A stretch of DNA of 64,000 nucleotides from Enoplolaimus lenunculus (GCA_030248215.1 JASANG010002622.1:1-64000), one strand, 5' to 3'. Shown: positions 45,525 through 57,455, counted from the first letter of the stretch. Notes: generated by a model from the sequence alone, not told the origin. A program made the numbers and translations.

Positions 45525-46636
45525 TACACAAAATCTCACCAAAAGCGCAAAAGAAAAATAACCCAAAGCAACTTTTTAAACAGGAAGAAACCAAACCACT
45601 CTATCCTCTGAATGTTATTCTTTTTCCCCCGTCAGCGGCGGACACACGAAAAATCTTTAAGAATATGCAAAACTAATTGTTTTGCATAACCGGTTTCGGA
45701 AACTTTATTCTAACTCTGATTCCGGAAAATCCGAATGAAAACCACCAACTATTGCCAAAAAGAAAACCTCCTACGCAATCTCGATATTAACTATATTAAA
45801 CAAATACAAAATTTAAACAAAATTTTCAAAATCGACGTATATGTTATCAAATCCACACATATACTCCAAACCGTAACAATAACACGTAAAATCTAATATG
45901 GCCGCTCCCGCAATTCAAGCCAATCACCACAATCTATTTATAAGCTAGCTAATAGTTATCATAAATTTCGATGGTAATCGAAATTTTTCGTAGGTTTTCA
46001 AATACGCAGAAAACGAAAATTTAGGTAGAATTTAGCGTTTTTAGACGCATTCTATCGAATTCAGCACATTTACAAACCTATTACACACTTTTACAGCTAA
46101 AATATCTGAATTTGGTAAAATTCAGATCAAAACGATATTTCGCAAAATTCAAGTTATCCAAAACTACTATTTTCGACCCAAAAACACTGAAATTAGTTTC
46201 GAATCAACACAATATCACCTATTCAGAACTGTTTTCATACTTTCCGGACCACGAGAGCACTTACAGCTCCAACCGGACAGATCTGAAAAGTCTGCTCAAC
46301 ATTTCGATTTTCAGCAATCGTCCAGCCTGTGCACACATGCCCGTAGCAACTCTCCGGGACACCGAAACTTCAAGGGCTGCGTATTTTGGCTCAGAGCCTT
46401 CCGAATCAAAGCTGTGTCTACCGACACAAGCTTGCACGGGGTCTTTCCGCCGAGATATTATTCCCAGAATTTCTGTGCAGCCCGAGAGCTCACACATTTT
46501 CACAGAAATGTGATTCCAGCTACCGAAAGCCTAAATCTACTAAGATTTAGAGGCGCTGGGTGCAGTGACATCTGTACATGATTGACCATTTGTAGCGGTA
46601 TTTATTTCTACGAATCCAATTAAAAAACATTGCGTA

Positions 46637-46990
46637 TTGTAGCGACCCGAATAAGAGGAGGGACTGATATTTATTTGGCCTTTCGAGAGGGCACCCTTCG
46701 CCTGTTATTCGGTTACGGACTGTTATATATTTTTAACCCGCCCTCTGCCGCCTTTAATACTTGGACATAACACTCATCTCTTATGTCATTCTCTCTTCTA
46801 GGCTGGACTGACTTTCGGCATTATTTTTGTTAGTTGTCATGTTCGCTAAAGTTTCGAACTCAAGTTTATTTGGTTCTGGAGTCATTCATGCGCTACAATT
46901 GCGGATAATTGACATTTATGGACTCTAATTAGGGTTTAAGGACTCCATCCGTTTGCGGACTCTTATTAGGGATACGGGCTCTTAACACAT
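46637..46990. mobile_element. MITE C, right end lost
   Basis: TTGTAGCGACCCGAATAAGA left; GGACTCTTATTAGGGATACG then lost. Confidence 0.75.
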
Positions 46991-47034
46991 AATTTTAGGT
47001 AAAATACTGTTTTAGGTTTAACTCAAATGATCAA

Positions 47035-47549
47035 TGTGTACAACGGACGGTATGCCACGTTATACTGTGGGACATTTATGCGAATATCATATGATATTTT
47101 AAAATTTCAACGAATATCATATGATATTCAGCGGACAGTGTAACCTTTCGGTACTATAAATGAATGAAATGTTGGACCATAGCAGCACAAATGTGCTTTG
47201 AATACAAATACACGATTACAAATCGTTTCCAACACAAAGTCGTTTAAAACCACAGCTTCATAATTCAAAAATTCAAATTTTAATTTTTAATATCATATAA
47301 TATTCAACAGGACTATTTGGGTATGTTACCTCAAGTATGCAGACATTTGAAAATATATCATATGATATTCGCTGACAATACCTCGAATATCCTATGATAT
47401 TGAAGAACAAAAGGTGATCCACACATAGCAGCAAATACGAATTTTGAAATGCGATATAGGGTCTATATGCAGACATATGTCACCCAATATTCCAATAGGG
47501 AAAAAACGTGTCCCAAACTGCCCCGGTTATAGCGTGAACCCCGCATAAG
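47035..47549. mobile_element. Element J, left end worn
   Basis: GGACATTTATGCGAATATCA, repeated ATATCATATGATATT, right end CGGTTATAGCGTGAACCCCG. Confidence 0.85.
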
Positions 47550-47554
47550 AATGA

Positions 47555-47658
47555 GCTTATAATTAAGCCTATGCCTAACCGTAATAAATTAATCTAAAAT
47601 TAGGTTTACTCTATTGCTGTCCCACAGAAAAACGTTCCGCCATGATATTTTTACATGC
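47555..47658. mobile_element. MITE A, right half
   Basis: AAGCCTATGCCTAACCG, TCCCACAGAAAAACGTTCCG and TTTTTACATGCGC. Confidence 0.6.
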
Positions 47659-47799
47659 GCAGAAACGAATTTGTAGATTATCGAACTTCAAATGAATAAA
47701 AAGTTCGTTGCTTTCAAACACCAATTACGCACCGCAAAATTCGTTTCCGCCGACTGAAAAATCGCTCAAAGCTATCGCTGTTAATTCAGGATTTAAATT

Positions 47800-48053
47800 T
47801 TAAATTTTAGTATCATGATATTCAACAGGACAATTTGGTTATGTCGCATTAAGTATGCAAACAACAAACATATATGATATTGGTAGACTATCATATTTAA
47901 GTACAATTAATATACCCACACATGATGATCGCAGATAATTACTAATTTCAGAATCTGACATGGGGTTTATCACCAGACAGCATGTTATCCAATAGTCTAA
48001 TAGTGACAAAACATGTCCCAATCAGCGCCCGCTTATAACGTGAACCACGCATA
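47800..48053. mobile_element. Element J, right part
   Basis: TTTTAGTATCATGATATTC, AGTGACAAAACATGTCCC, GCTTATAACGTGAACCACGC. Confidence 0.75.
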
Positions 48054-48247
48054 AATTCACACAGCTTATGTTATCTAAAAGTTATACAAAATAAATTGAC
48101 AAAATACTTCATATAATCATGATAGACTTATAATATAAGGTTGTATGTTACACACGCAAATGCTTCAAAATTATAAATTGAACCCGTTTCGATCTCCCTG
48201 AAGCTTTCGAATAATTACTTAGCTATAAGTCGTGTTGTGTTTTGCAG

Positions 48248-48442
48248 TCTAACAAGCGCAGACCGAGCCTAGAATTATTAACCTTTGATTACTTAGCGGT
48301 TATATTGAGTCAAAATTTTTTTTGCAACGAAATATTGTTTCTGTCCGATACAATGCGTGCCGAGTTTGAGAGTTCGGCTATCAAGTTATTGCCTGTATTA
48401 ATCAGTTGTACCGCCGTAGTTTTGTACATAACTGACAAATAG
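48248..48442 (+). CDS. Candidate last exon with hydrophobic C-terminus
   Basis: TTTTGCAG precedes 64 codons and a TAG stop (48440-48442). The segment ends with a hydrophobic stretch (IKLLPVLISCTAVVLYITDK), as in GPI-anchored or tail-anchored proteins. Phase 0 from the acceptor is assumed. Upstream exons on the plus strand were not identified; the exon at 41145 is a possible but unproven partner. Confidence 0.35.
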   Translation, partial: SNKRRPSLELLTFDYLAVILSQNFFCNEILFLSDTMRAEFESSAIKLLPVLISCTAVVLYITDK

Positions 48443-48594
48443 AATTGTTACATATTTGTCTCTATTTTAGGACCTATTTATTGCTGTAAATAGTTAATAT
48501 TTTGCTTGGATTTTGTCTTATAAAAACGCCGCTGTTAGCAACTGTGGATTTTGACATTGTACACAAATTAGCGTCTTCAACATTATATATGTAC

Positions 48595-48735
48595 GAGTTA
48601 AATAACCAACTCACCCAGCGTCAACTCAACTCAGAGTGAGAATCAACTCAACTGAGAGTGAATTGACTGATATTAATTCAGAAATAACCAACGCGCTAGC
48701 TGAATTGATTAATCAACTCATTTTAATTTACAGTG
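48595..48735. mobile_element. MITE D, right half
   Basis: CAACTCAACTCAGAGTGAG to TTTTAATTTACAGTG. Confidence 0.75.
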
Positions 48736-48737
48736 GA

Positions 48738-48818
48738 TATGAGCCCGAATTTTAACGTTGACGTCGAATCAACACGGGACAAATCGTGTCCCATCTACCC
48801 CAACGTGGATCCCGCATA
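48738..48818. mobile_element. Element J, right end fragment
   Basis: TTAACGTTGACGTCGAATCA, GGGACAAATCGTGTCCC, AACGTGGATCCCGC. Confidence 0.7.
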
Positions 48819-48972
48819 AGCCTAAGCCTGAGCCTAAGTGCAATAATGACCATATTCCTAAGCATTATGCTAGCCTAAGCCTAAGAAAAGCAAAAAAAAT
48901 AGTATAAACCTTAAGCTTTACGCTTTTCTAGTCCCACAGAAAAATGTTCTGCCCCTGATCTTTACATATGCC
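48819..48972. mobile_element. MITE A, right part
   Basis: TAAGCCTAAGCCTGAGCC then TCCCACAGAAAAATGTTCTG and GATCTTTACATATGCCC. Its left side is fused to a family J end. Confidence 0.65.
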
Positions 48973-49056
48973 CGAACGACCCGGCGATCATTCCAGGTAT
49001 TTTAAAGACATTGATGCAAAATATCAATACGTTTTAATCATTTTATACTTAATTTA

Positions 49057-49180
49057 GGCCAATGTATACAACACCGCCATAACACAAGTATAAACGTATT
49101 CCTAAGCCTAAGCAAACTAAGCTTTACTCTACTGTAGTCCCGCAGAAAAAATTATTCAACCTCTGATGTTTGCATGGACC
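49057..49180. mobile_element. MITE A copy, short core
   Basis: GGCCAATGTATACAACACCG to GATGTTTGCATGGACC with a single CCTAAGCCTAAGC. Confidence 0.75.
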
Positions 49181-49974
49181 ATGAAATAAAATAAATAAAT
49201 ATAAAAGCAAGCATATCGAACGCACAAACAACTTTGACCTGCTGTTAGTCACAGGTTTAAAGTTCTCAACGCCAGGTATTTGATGCTACTTTAATTAACT
49301 AATTGTGTGCTACACGTCTGTAAGCATCGTGTGGCATACAAACATTATATGTCGGTTTATTTTTAGTCGTTTTGTCCCGGTTTAATAACCGAGTAACCTA
49401 TATCAACACGAATTGTGTTATATTTTAGCAAACGGGTTTAAAACGCCGGCGACTATAAAAATAGAACTTTAATTTTATTATGTAAAAATATTCAATTCTA
49501 TGAATTTGTATGGTTCGAAGGCGAACAATTTTTGGACGTGAAACAAGGGAATTAAACACTTGTCAACCGACATTTATAATTCCAATGAAAGAGTCAAAAA
49601 GATCTGGTTTCGGCCAAATTTGTTTTGTGTCAAAATACCTTATGAGCAGAATGTATAATTTCAAATATTTTAGCGTTGCCAAATATTGGTGTTTGTAGCA
49701 AAACTGACACGGAGTTAGGACGGGAATTTGGACCCGTCTGATTCCTTTCTACAGGGTAAAACAGACGTTTCGGGCAAGTATAAAAATTATTCGAGAACCA
49801 AAGAGCAACGATAAAATGGTCAAAATTGCTATTTTGGTAAAAAATTTTCGTTAAAATTGCTTTTTTGGTAAAAAATATTTCGTTAAAATTGCTTTTTTGG
49901 TAAAAAATTTTTCAATTTAGCAACGAATATACTTTACAACAGTAAGCAGCATCAAAAGTGGATAATCACTGATT

Positions 49975-50255
49975 AACAAGAGTATGCAAATGAATATCGT
50001 CTGTGTGGAAAAAAAAGTACCCAGTACGCGTTGCATTTTTGGCCGATCTCGTTTATTTAGGGGGTCAAAATTTTCAGAGACTTATATTCATTTGTCGTTG
50101 TGTACACTGAAAAATGGTCCGCTCATATTGTTAACAACATGTAAAACGTGTAATGAATGTAAAATCGACCCTCCCCTAAATATGAGGGGTAAGGCAAAAA
50201 TACAATGAGTGCTGGTAGATTTGTACCACCCACAACCTAGCAAGTTGTACACTCT
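49975..50255. mobile_element. MITE G, first of a second tandem pair
   Basis: ACAAGAGTATGCAAATGAAT to AAGTTGTACACTCTTG. Confidence 0.8.
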
Positions 50256-50279
50256 TGTGATCGTCCACTCTTGGTAGTA

Positions 50280-50585
50280 TCAAGAGTCGATAATGACTCG
50301 TGTTAATACAAGAGTGTGCAATTAGTTACATTCTGTGTAGAAAAGAATGTACACGACACACGTTGCGTTTTTGCCCTACCCCCCTTTATTTAGAGGACGG
50401 TACAACCGGTACTAACCATGGCACTTTATGTATGCGTTTCAAACATGCTTCTCTTATAGTTTGATTCATGTGATAGCGACATCCCGTCAAAACAAGGGGG
50501 TCGGCCAAAAACGCAACACTCAGTTGTGCATTTTGTACCATGCGAAACCCCAAGATTTGCATATTCATGTCAGTAACCACTGTCA
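50280..50585. mobile_element. MITE G, second of the pair
   Basis: CAAGAGTCGATAATGACTCG to AGATTTGCATATTCATG. Confidence 0.8.
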
Positions 50586-50589
50586 GTTG

Positions 50590-50809
50590 GGCCAATGTTA
50601 CTTTTAGGGCCGTAACGGTAGATTAATCGTACGCCTAAACCTAAGCCTAAGCCTAAGCGTTTCAAAAACGTATTCCTAAGCCTAAGCCTAAACCTAAGGG
50701 TTGCAAAAGCGTATTCCTAAGCCAAAGCAACAAAATGTAGTCTTGAATGTAAGCCTACTCTTTTACAGACCCTCCAGAAACCGGGACGACCCTAAAAGTA
50801 ACACGGGTC
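50590..50809. mobile_element. MITE B copy with 7/8 duplication
   Basis: GGCCAATGTTACTTTTAGGG to AAAAGTAACACGGGTC; flanks GTCAGTTG and GTTAGTTG. Directly follows a family G element. Confidence 0.9.
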
Positions 50810-51289
50810 GTTAGTTGTATTGATCATAATATGATATGTTCATTGATGCAAATATTCTATACGTAGAATAATATTCGGATCATAGAGCGTATGACAGGAA
50901 ATGTCGGTCCGCTTTTATGTTAAGCAGTCATATAAAACGCTCTCTACTATTATTATTAATATATACCATTGATTCTAAAAAATTTAGGATATTTAAGTTT
51001 CTATACTAAACTTGATCAATGACGGATTTTCTGGTATTTTGATATACAAAACTCAGTTTATCGCAACCAAAGACTGATATATGGATATACCGTGTATATT
51101 ATGTTCATTTTAGTGATTGCTAATTGCAAAAACAGGCGTTTTCAAAGATGCTGTTTGCAGCATAAAAACCGTTTCAAATAGCGTTTTATATTTAACAGGT
51201 TTTGTTCGACGTCAACAACACTTGGTGCTCATCAAGTAACCAAATAGTGCTTGAAATTAGGTTTGGTTCAAAGTTTACTCCGTCAACCC

Positions 51290-52272
51290 AGCAAAGAGAA
51301 CCCACAATAGTTGTCAATTTCCTCCAGCACCCCAAAACCATCATCACAAAAAATTAAAAAAACACTAACACACCACGCACACCGGTACACCACAAAAAAA
51401 AAAAAAAAAACCCCCCAAAAAAAATAGGAAAAACGATGAAAAAACCGGACCACAAAAATAAAAGAAAAAAAAAAAAAATAAAAAGAACACACACAATTCA
51501 ATAACCTCAAAAAATCAAATAAATAAAATTAACCAAAAAATCAATCCAACTGCAACATAAATAAATCAAAAAATCAATACAAAATCCCTATAATAATATA
51601 GAATACTTTATAAAAAAAACAAAGAAAAAAAAAAAAAATAAAATAAAAACAACACATAAACAATATATAAAATATTCACAAAACAAAATAAAAAAAAACC
51701 TAATCACACAAATAAAAAATAAACAAAAAAAAAATAACAATAATAAAACAAAAAAAAATTACAAAATTCAAAAAAACACCAAATAATTTTTAATTTATCA
51801 GACAAAAAAATAAAAAAACAAAAAAAAAAATAAAAAAAAAAAATAACACTACAGAAAAACAAAAAATAAAAAAAAATAAATAAACTCAAACAAAAAAAAA
51901 CAGACAATAATAAAAAAAATAAAACAAAACACTATTAAAAAATATAAAAAAAAAAGAAGTTAAAACAATATACAAAAGATACTAAAAAGAAATAAAAAAT
52001 CAAAAATTAAATATAAACATTAAAAAAAAAAAATAAAAATAAATAACAACAAAAATAAACTAAAAAGTAAAAAAAAAACAATAAAACAATAAAAAGCAAA
52101 AAAAAAATAACAAAAAATAACAATCAAAAATAACACACCACCACAACAAACAACAAAAACAAATAAAAAAAAAACAAATAAAAAAAAAATAATAAAACAA
52201 AAACAAAAACAAACAAAAAACACACAAAAAAAACAACAAACCAAACAACAAAACCACAACACAAAAACCCAC
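51290..52272. other. A-rich, G-poor low-complexity tract, possible assembly artefact
   Basis: Nearly 1 kb of A with some C and T and almost no G on the plus strand, growing simpler from left to right and ending abruptly in half a MITE D. No period. The reverse-strand open frames in it are composition artefacts. Confidence 0.85.
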
Positions 52273-52273
52273 A

Positions 52274-52393
52274 CAACTCAACTCAGAGTGAGAATCAACT
52301 CAACTCAGAGTGAGTTAATGTTTACTGAAATTAATTCAGAAATAACCAACTCGCAAGCTGAATTGATTAATCAGCTCAATGGAATTTACAGTG
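52274..52393. mobile_element. MITE D, right half, bordering the A-rich tract
   Basis: CTCAACTCAGAGTGAGAATC to ATGGAATTTACAGTG. The left half is absent; the A-rich tract runs straight into it. Confidence 0.75.
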
Positions 52394-52572
52394 TAGCATC
52401 ACGTGGGCCTTTATTCCGTCGTACCCGACTCCAGTTGAAAGGGGAGTCGAATGCTCATTTTCAACGTCAAATAAGGCAGGGAACACACACTTTGTTGTAG
52501 ATTGTATATTGTAGTATCTATGTTACAGATTAAGGGCGCAAAACTCGCCGTAATACCCCCTCCCTAAATTAC

Positions 52573-52691
52573 CTCAGAATAACTTCAATCAATTCAGAAT
52601 TCGAAGTTCTTAAACAACCAATTCAGAGGGCAGACCTCTGTGTGGATTCAACTCATTCTAAGTTAAAATCAACTCACTGAAACGTACAGTG
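52573..52691. mobile_element. MITE D half-copy
   Basis: ACCTCAGAATAACTTCAATC to CACTGAAACGTACAGTG. Confidence 0.65.
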
Positions 52692-53099
52692 CAATAAAGA
52701 TTTCACAAAACGAAAATTTGAATAAAACTGTCGTATCTTGAAAAACTGTCCAGAAAGTCAAAACGTTAGTATTTTTAATACTAATTTAAACATTTCAGCT
52801 AACAAAATGGATTTAGTACGCATTTTGTACCAATTAAATGATTAAGAAAGCTATTTTTTCAAGTTCAACTTATCCTTTGTGCATTTACAACTTTGAATTG
52901 CTATTAGAAATAGCGCTTGTTTGAGATGGATGCCCAAAACGGAAAATCGACATAGAAATGAAGGAAATGAATTCAGATCCGAATCCTTAATTTTGGAATA
53001 CCTTGAACATAAATCGAATTACCTCTGAATTAATGTCTCCAGCAGACATCTTAACACCACAAATGGACAACCAAAAAACCAGAAAACGTTAGTATCTGC

Positions 53100-53259
53100 G
53101 GCCAATGCAAAGAATAAGGGCGGAACAGTAGTATACGCTTTATTCATAAGCCTAAGCCTAAGTTTAAGCCTAACCGAAGCAAAAAATTAGTCTCAAGCTT
53201 AAGCTTATACTTTTCTAGTCCCACAGAAAAACGTTCCGTCCCTGATCTTTACATCGGCC
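53100..53259. mobile_element. MITE A copy with 7/8 duplication
   Basis: GGCCAATGCAAAGAATAAGG to GATCTTTACATCGGCC; flanks GTATCTGC and GTATCAGC. Confidence 0.9.
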
Positions 53260-53427
53260 GTATCAGCCTATCATCGGTACTACGATTACGAATACAGTAC
53301 GTGTAATGTTTGTCGTAGATAACTAAAATTTAAAATTGACACAGAAGTTGAAAATGAATTAATGGAATGTCATTATAATCATTTGCACTAAACTTGTCAC
53401 CAACATTTTTCTTTAAACCATAGCCTA

Positions 53428-53667
53428 CACTGTAAATTCCAGTGAGTTGATTGTAACTCAGAACGAGTTGAATCCGTTAAAAGTTTAAAGAACTTTCAGA
53501 ACTCAGAATTCTGAATTGTTTTAAATCATTCTGAGTTAACTGACCAACTAACACAGAAACTAATCAGCTCAGAGTGAGTTAATGTTTATGGTAATTAACT
53601 CAGAAGTAACCAGAAATAACTCTAACTCTTTTTTGAGTTGACTAATCAATTCATTGGAATTTCAGTG
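53428..53667. mobile_element. MITE D with TA flanks
   Basis: CACTGTAAATTCCAGTGAGT to GGAATTTCAGTG; TA at 53426-53427 and 53668-53669. Confidence 0.92.
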
Positions 53668-53690
53668 TATTTGTGGTAGATGCTGAAAAA

Positions 53691-54887
53691 CAGGGTGCGA
53701 CCGGATACCAAAAACTGACGGAGACGAAGCCGGAGCCGGATAATCTAATATCCGGCCGGAGCCGGAGCCGGAGCCGGAGATGGATAGTTAATTCGATTGT
53801 TTATTTAATCTCATATTCCTTTATAAGTTTATAGTTTGTATTCTGGTTTATTAAATCATATTACTGTTTCAATTACTGGTTGAGCGCACTAATTATGGGT
53901 TTTTTCGTAAATTAATAACCTATCGCTCAAAAATTACCATAAACATCATTTTTTAATTATATATTTCCACAGATAACTGAAATTCAAGCGAGCAACTAAA
54001 ATAAAGTATCTGAGTAGCATTCAGGTACCAGAACATAACTCACAATTCTTACTTCCGTGGCCTATATTAAGTGTTTTCGAGACAAAGCTTAACAACACTT
54101 TAATAATGAACCTATTCCATTATTCTGTTTATGTATTCGTTGCGTTCAGTTGCAATAATTGTTTGACCCGTCTGACTCTTACGGTCGGACATCCAGTGTA
54201 TGTAAGATACTATAAAATAGAGGTGTATGTAGCTTAGGATTTAAGGCTATTGTTTCGCTTAAGCTTAGTTTTGACTTATCTTCACGTTAACTACAACAAC
54301 GTAAAGTACAAAGCGGCCGGCATGCAACCAGAGGCCTAGCCAGAATATTGGAATGGGAGCTACGTTCTGAAAAAAATTTCGAATGGGAAGTTACACTTGT
54401 TCTCAACTGAATTAATCGCCGTAAGATTGAAGCAAATATAAAACTGGTTTCCACAGTGCATATAGTTTCAGTTACTTGAGTTCTAACTAATAGATGTGCA
54501 TGCAGATAAGTCTCAAACCGCTCTCAGGTGTTCTTTGTGTACAAGAGACGGTATAACACATGACACAATTGGACATTTATGCGAATATCATATGATATTC
54601 ACCGGGACAGTGCAATCTTCGCGTGCTTATAAATGAATAGAATGTGGAATGACAGAGGCACAGATGCACCTAAAAATACCAAAAGGAAGCCGTATTTATT
54701 ACCGGCACAAATGCGCTCAGAACTACAGCGTGATATTCAAAAATTCAAGTAAGTTAATCTAAGTCAATTAGTTTCATTTTTTCAAATTTTTAAACAAATA
54801 TCAGGCAAGAAAAAATACCGGAGGCGGGGCCGGAGCCGGATGCCGTTTTTTTGCCGGAGCCGGAGCCGGATATCCGGTGGCACCCTG
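53691..54887. mobile_element. hAT-like element K, perfect 8-bp duplication, carrying J sequence
   Basis: CAGGGTGCGACCGG to CCGGTGGCACCCTG, flanked by CTGAAAAA (53683-53690, 54888-54895). GCCGGA runs at both ends; the middle includes a family J segment (54545-54760) and a worn TTAGGC-like piece. Confidence 0.93.
54545..54760. mobile_element. Element J fragment inside element K
   Basis: GGACATTTATGCGAATATCA, CATATGATATTCACCGGGAC and a TATTCAAAAATTCAAG stretch as in other J copies. Confidence 0.7.
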
Positions 54888-55128
54888 CTGAAAAATTTGA
54901 AAATTTGCTTAACAAGCAAAAATAACGTGAAGTTTTATTTAGACAAAAATTAGACACAAAACTGCATTTAGCTGTATTATTCTTGTCAGTAAACGCTGAC
55001 GTTGATATCTCAGCTATAGAATTAATCTTAAAACCCGTGCGTGCACGATGTCTTAAGCGTACTAACGCAAAACAGAAAATATTGCAAACCAAAATATCTA
55101 CAGCCTGCAGTAAATTATTAATGAAGAT

Positions 55129-55297
55129 GACCAATGTTACTTTTAGGGCAGTAACAGTAGATTAAGCGTATTCCTAAGCCTAAGCCTAAGCGTTGCAAAA
55201 GCGTATTCGTAAGCCTAAGCCTAAGCCTAAGCCTATGCGAAAAAATGTCATCTAGAATGAAAGCTTATTCTTTTACCGCCAGAAACCGGGACGGCCT
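55129..55297. mobile_element. MITE B, right end lost
   Basis: GACCAATGTTACTTTTAGGG then (CCTAAG)n with GTTGCAAAAGCG; ends near GAAACCGGGACGGCC. Confidence 0.75.
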
Positions 55298-55567
55298 GAT
55301 TATGCCCCTTCGTACAACAATGGTACCATTAATAAAGGCGATTAAACTGTCAAACACAGGTTGATATTGCTTAAGAAAAATTCAAATTTTGAACCGTTTA
55401 AAAGCGCTCGTGTCAGTTACAGCGTTCAATGGTGTTAAATTTGGAAAAAATTGTAAAATTTTAAGTCGAATTCAACAAAAACAAATTTTTTAATCTGTAA
55501 GTTTTTTGAAAATTTGACAACTGTTTGAGAGTAGTTAAATTTAAATTATAAACCAATACTGCATGAT

Positions 55568-55840
55568 ACAAGAGTATGCAACTCTTGCAGTTCCGCATGG
55601 TGCAAAATGTACCCGGCACGCGTTGCCATTTTGACATATGCCCCTTAAGATAGTGCAACCTATATGAACCATAACACTGTATGTATCCAGCATTAAGAAT
55701 GTTGCGCTTATGGCTTAATTTAGATGTATTGCGTGTGACAGCGATCTCATCTCTAAATAATGGGGGTCGGCTAAAAATGCAATGCCCGGTGGTACATTTT
55801 GTACATGCGGTACTCGCAGAGTTGCATACTCTTGGCAAAG
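55568..55840. mobile_element. MITE G
   Basis: CAAGAGTATGCAACTCTTGC to GAGTTGCATACTCTTGG. Confidence 0.85.
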
Positions 55841-55885
55841 ATTATCATGCATTTCGATTAAATATACCAAACGATGGTCGCTGAA

Positions 55886-56127
55886 CACAATTTACCAGAT
55901 TAATCAATTCACCTTCGAGTTGGTTATTTCTGAACTAATTTCAGTAATCATCAACTCACTCTGAGTTGAGTTGATTCTCACTCTGAGTGAGTTGACTCTG
56001 GGTGAGTTGATTATTTAACTCAGAATGAATTGAATTAACTCAAAGTTCTGTGTTCTGACAGTCCAAACTCAGACCGAGTGATTCAATGCATTCTGAGTTA
56101 AAATCAACTCACTGGAATTTAAAGCGC
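55886..56127. mobile_element. MITE D
   Basis: Worn left end, GAGTTGAGTTGATTCTCACT interior, ACTGGAATTTAAAGCG right end. Confidence 0.8.
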
Positions 56128-56151
56128 ATAAAGGGGTTAAACGGCGTTTGC

Positions 56152-56348
56152 GGCCAATATAAAGAACAGGGGCGGAACCGTATTATAACCATATTCCTAA
56201 GCCAAAAGTCTAAGCCTAAGCCTATGCGTAAGAATGAACATATTCCTAAGCCGAAGCCTAGGCCAAGCAACAAAATTAGTCTAAAGCTTAAGCTTACTCT
56301 ATTCTAGTCTAACCGAAAAACTTTCCGCCCCTGATCTTTTTATGGGCA
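56152..56348. mobile_element. MITE A copy, first of an inverted pair
   Basis: GGCCAATATAAAGAACAGGG to CCTGATCTTTTTATGGGC; CCTAAGCC cores. The next copy begins 35 bp on in the opposite orientation. Confidence 0.85.
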
Positions 56349-56383
56349 GACAACAATATAGTTATATCTGCAGTTGAAGGTCT

Positions 56384-56572
56384 GGCCCATGGAAAGATCA
56401 GGGGCGGAACGTTTTTCTGTGGGACTAAAAAGAGTAAGCTTAAGTTTTAAACTAAATCGTTTGCTTGGCTTAGGCTTAGGCTTAGGAATAAACTTATTCT
56501 TACGCTTAGGCTTAGGCTTAGGCTTAGGAACATGCTTATAATGCTGTTCCGCCCCTGTTCTTTACATTGGCC
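56384..56572. mobile_element. MITE A copy with 7/8 duplication, near-consensus
   Basis: GGCCCATGGAAAGATCAGGG to CTGTTCTTTACATTGGCC; flanks GAAGGTCT and GAAGGTTT. Core TTAGGCTTAGGCTTAGG runs. Best-preserved example of the family. Confidence 0.93.
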
Positions 56573-57455
56573 GAAGGTTTTAGGAATTGTGGCAAAAATC
56601 AACCACTACTTTACACACTTTTAGCGTTTCATATTAATATAGTTCAAAACGCATTTTGTAAGCAGGGATACTTTAATACAAATAGTGCATCAGAAGACAA
56701 AGTAAAACGTGTTGATTATCGAGGAATATTTCTAAAAAAGCCCTTATTAAACTGCTGATTAAAGCACGCTTTACGGTTGAACTTCGATGTCAAACACATA
56801 CTTATTCTGCTGAAATCTCACAAATTAATTGCAAAATATTATTAATGAAAGCTTGAGTAAATACTCATAAAATAAAATAAAAAAATATTTCGCTGCTAAG
56901 ACGTGTTATTTTTGACTGAAACCATACAAATTATACAAAAACCAGCATACGAATAGCAAACTGAAGCTGTTTTGTGCACCGTTAACAACAACAACCTTAA
57001 ATTAGATATGAAACGCCGTTAATTTTTGCTCCTAATTTCCAAACGAACTTATCAACAATTCTAAGAAATTTTTCGGTTCAAACACTTTGAGTTAAGAGGT
57101 CAATCATTAGTCGATTTTTTTAGGTCGAAAGGTCGAAAAATATTAATTAGGCAAAATATTACACAAAAATAGGTTCAACGTTCGAATCAAAACAATTTTG
57201 CATCAACGAAAGCGTTTTACAGTAAACGCTGTAGTAATATAGTATAAATGAGGTGTTTAGCTAACGGAATAAATTTGCTATAACTTTTAGTTTTGCTAAA
57301 GTAACAAAAAATTGGCTTGAAGAAATATAAGCCAAATAGGTACTTTAAAAATGAAATAAGCTGATGCTTAACAAAATCGTACCGTTTAAAGTCAGGTACT
57401 ACACGTGGTGGCAACATAAAATAATTTGAACATTTTTCGTCAAACTCAATAATTC

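Larger units (their letters stand above)
43670..46630. other. Repeat-poor, GC-richer island
   Basis: No family A-Q copies for about 3 kb. Holds candidate exons at 45.0 and 45.3 kb (minus) and a 54-codon open minus-strand stretch near 44.56-44.72 kb (FKLPEFLKDVIQVLNEF, LPVEILPELNLSQ). May hold the 5' part of an unrecognised gene or a mobile element. Confidence 0.4.

Noticed and set aside
43850-46600. LTR element
   Set aside because: No direct terminal repeats, primer site or pol-type motif could be seen by eye; left unassigned.
51283-52281. Phe-rich minus-strand frames
   Set aside because: Product of the A-rich tract; no codon or splice support.
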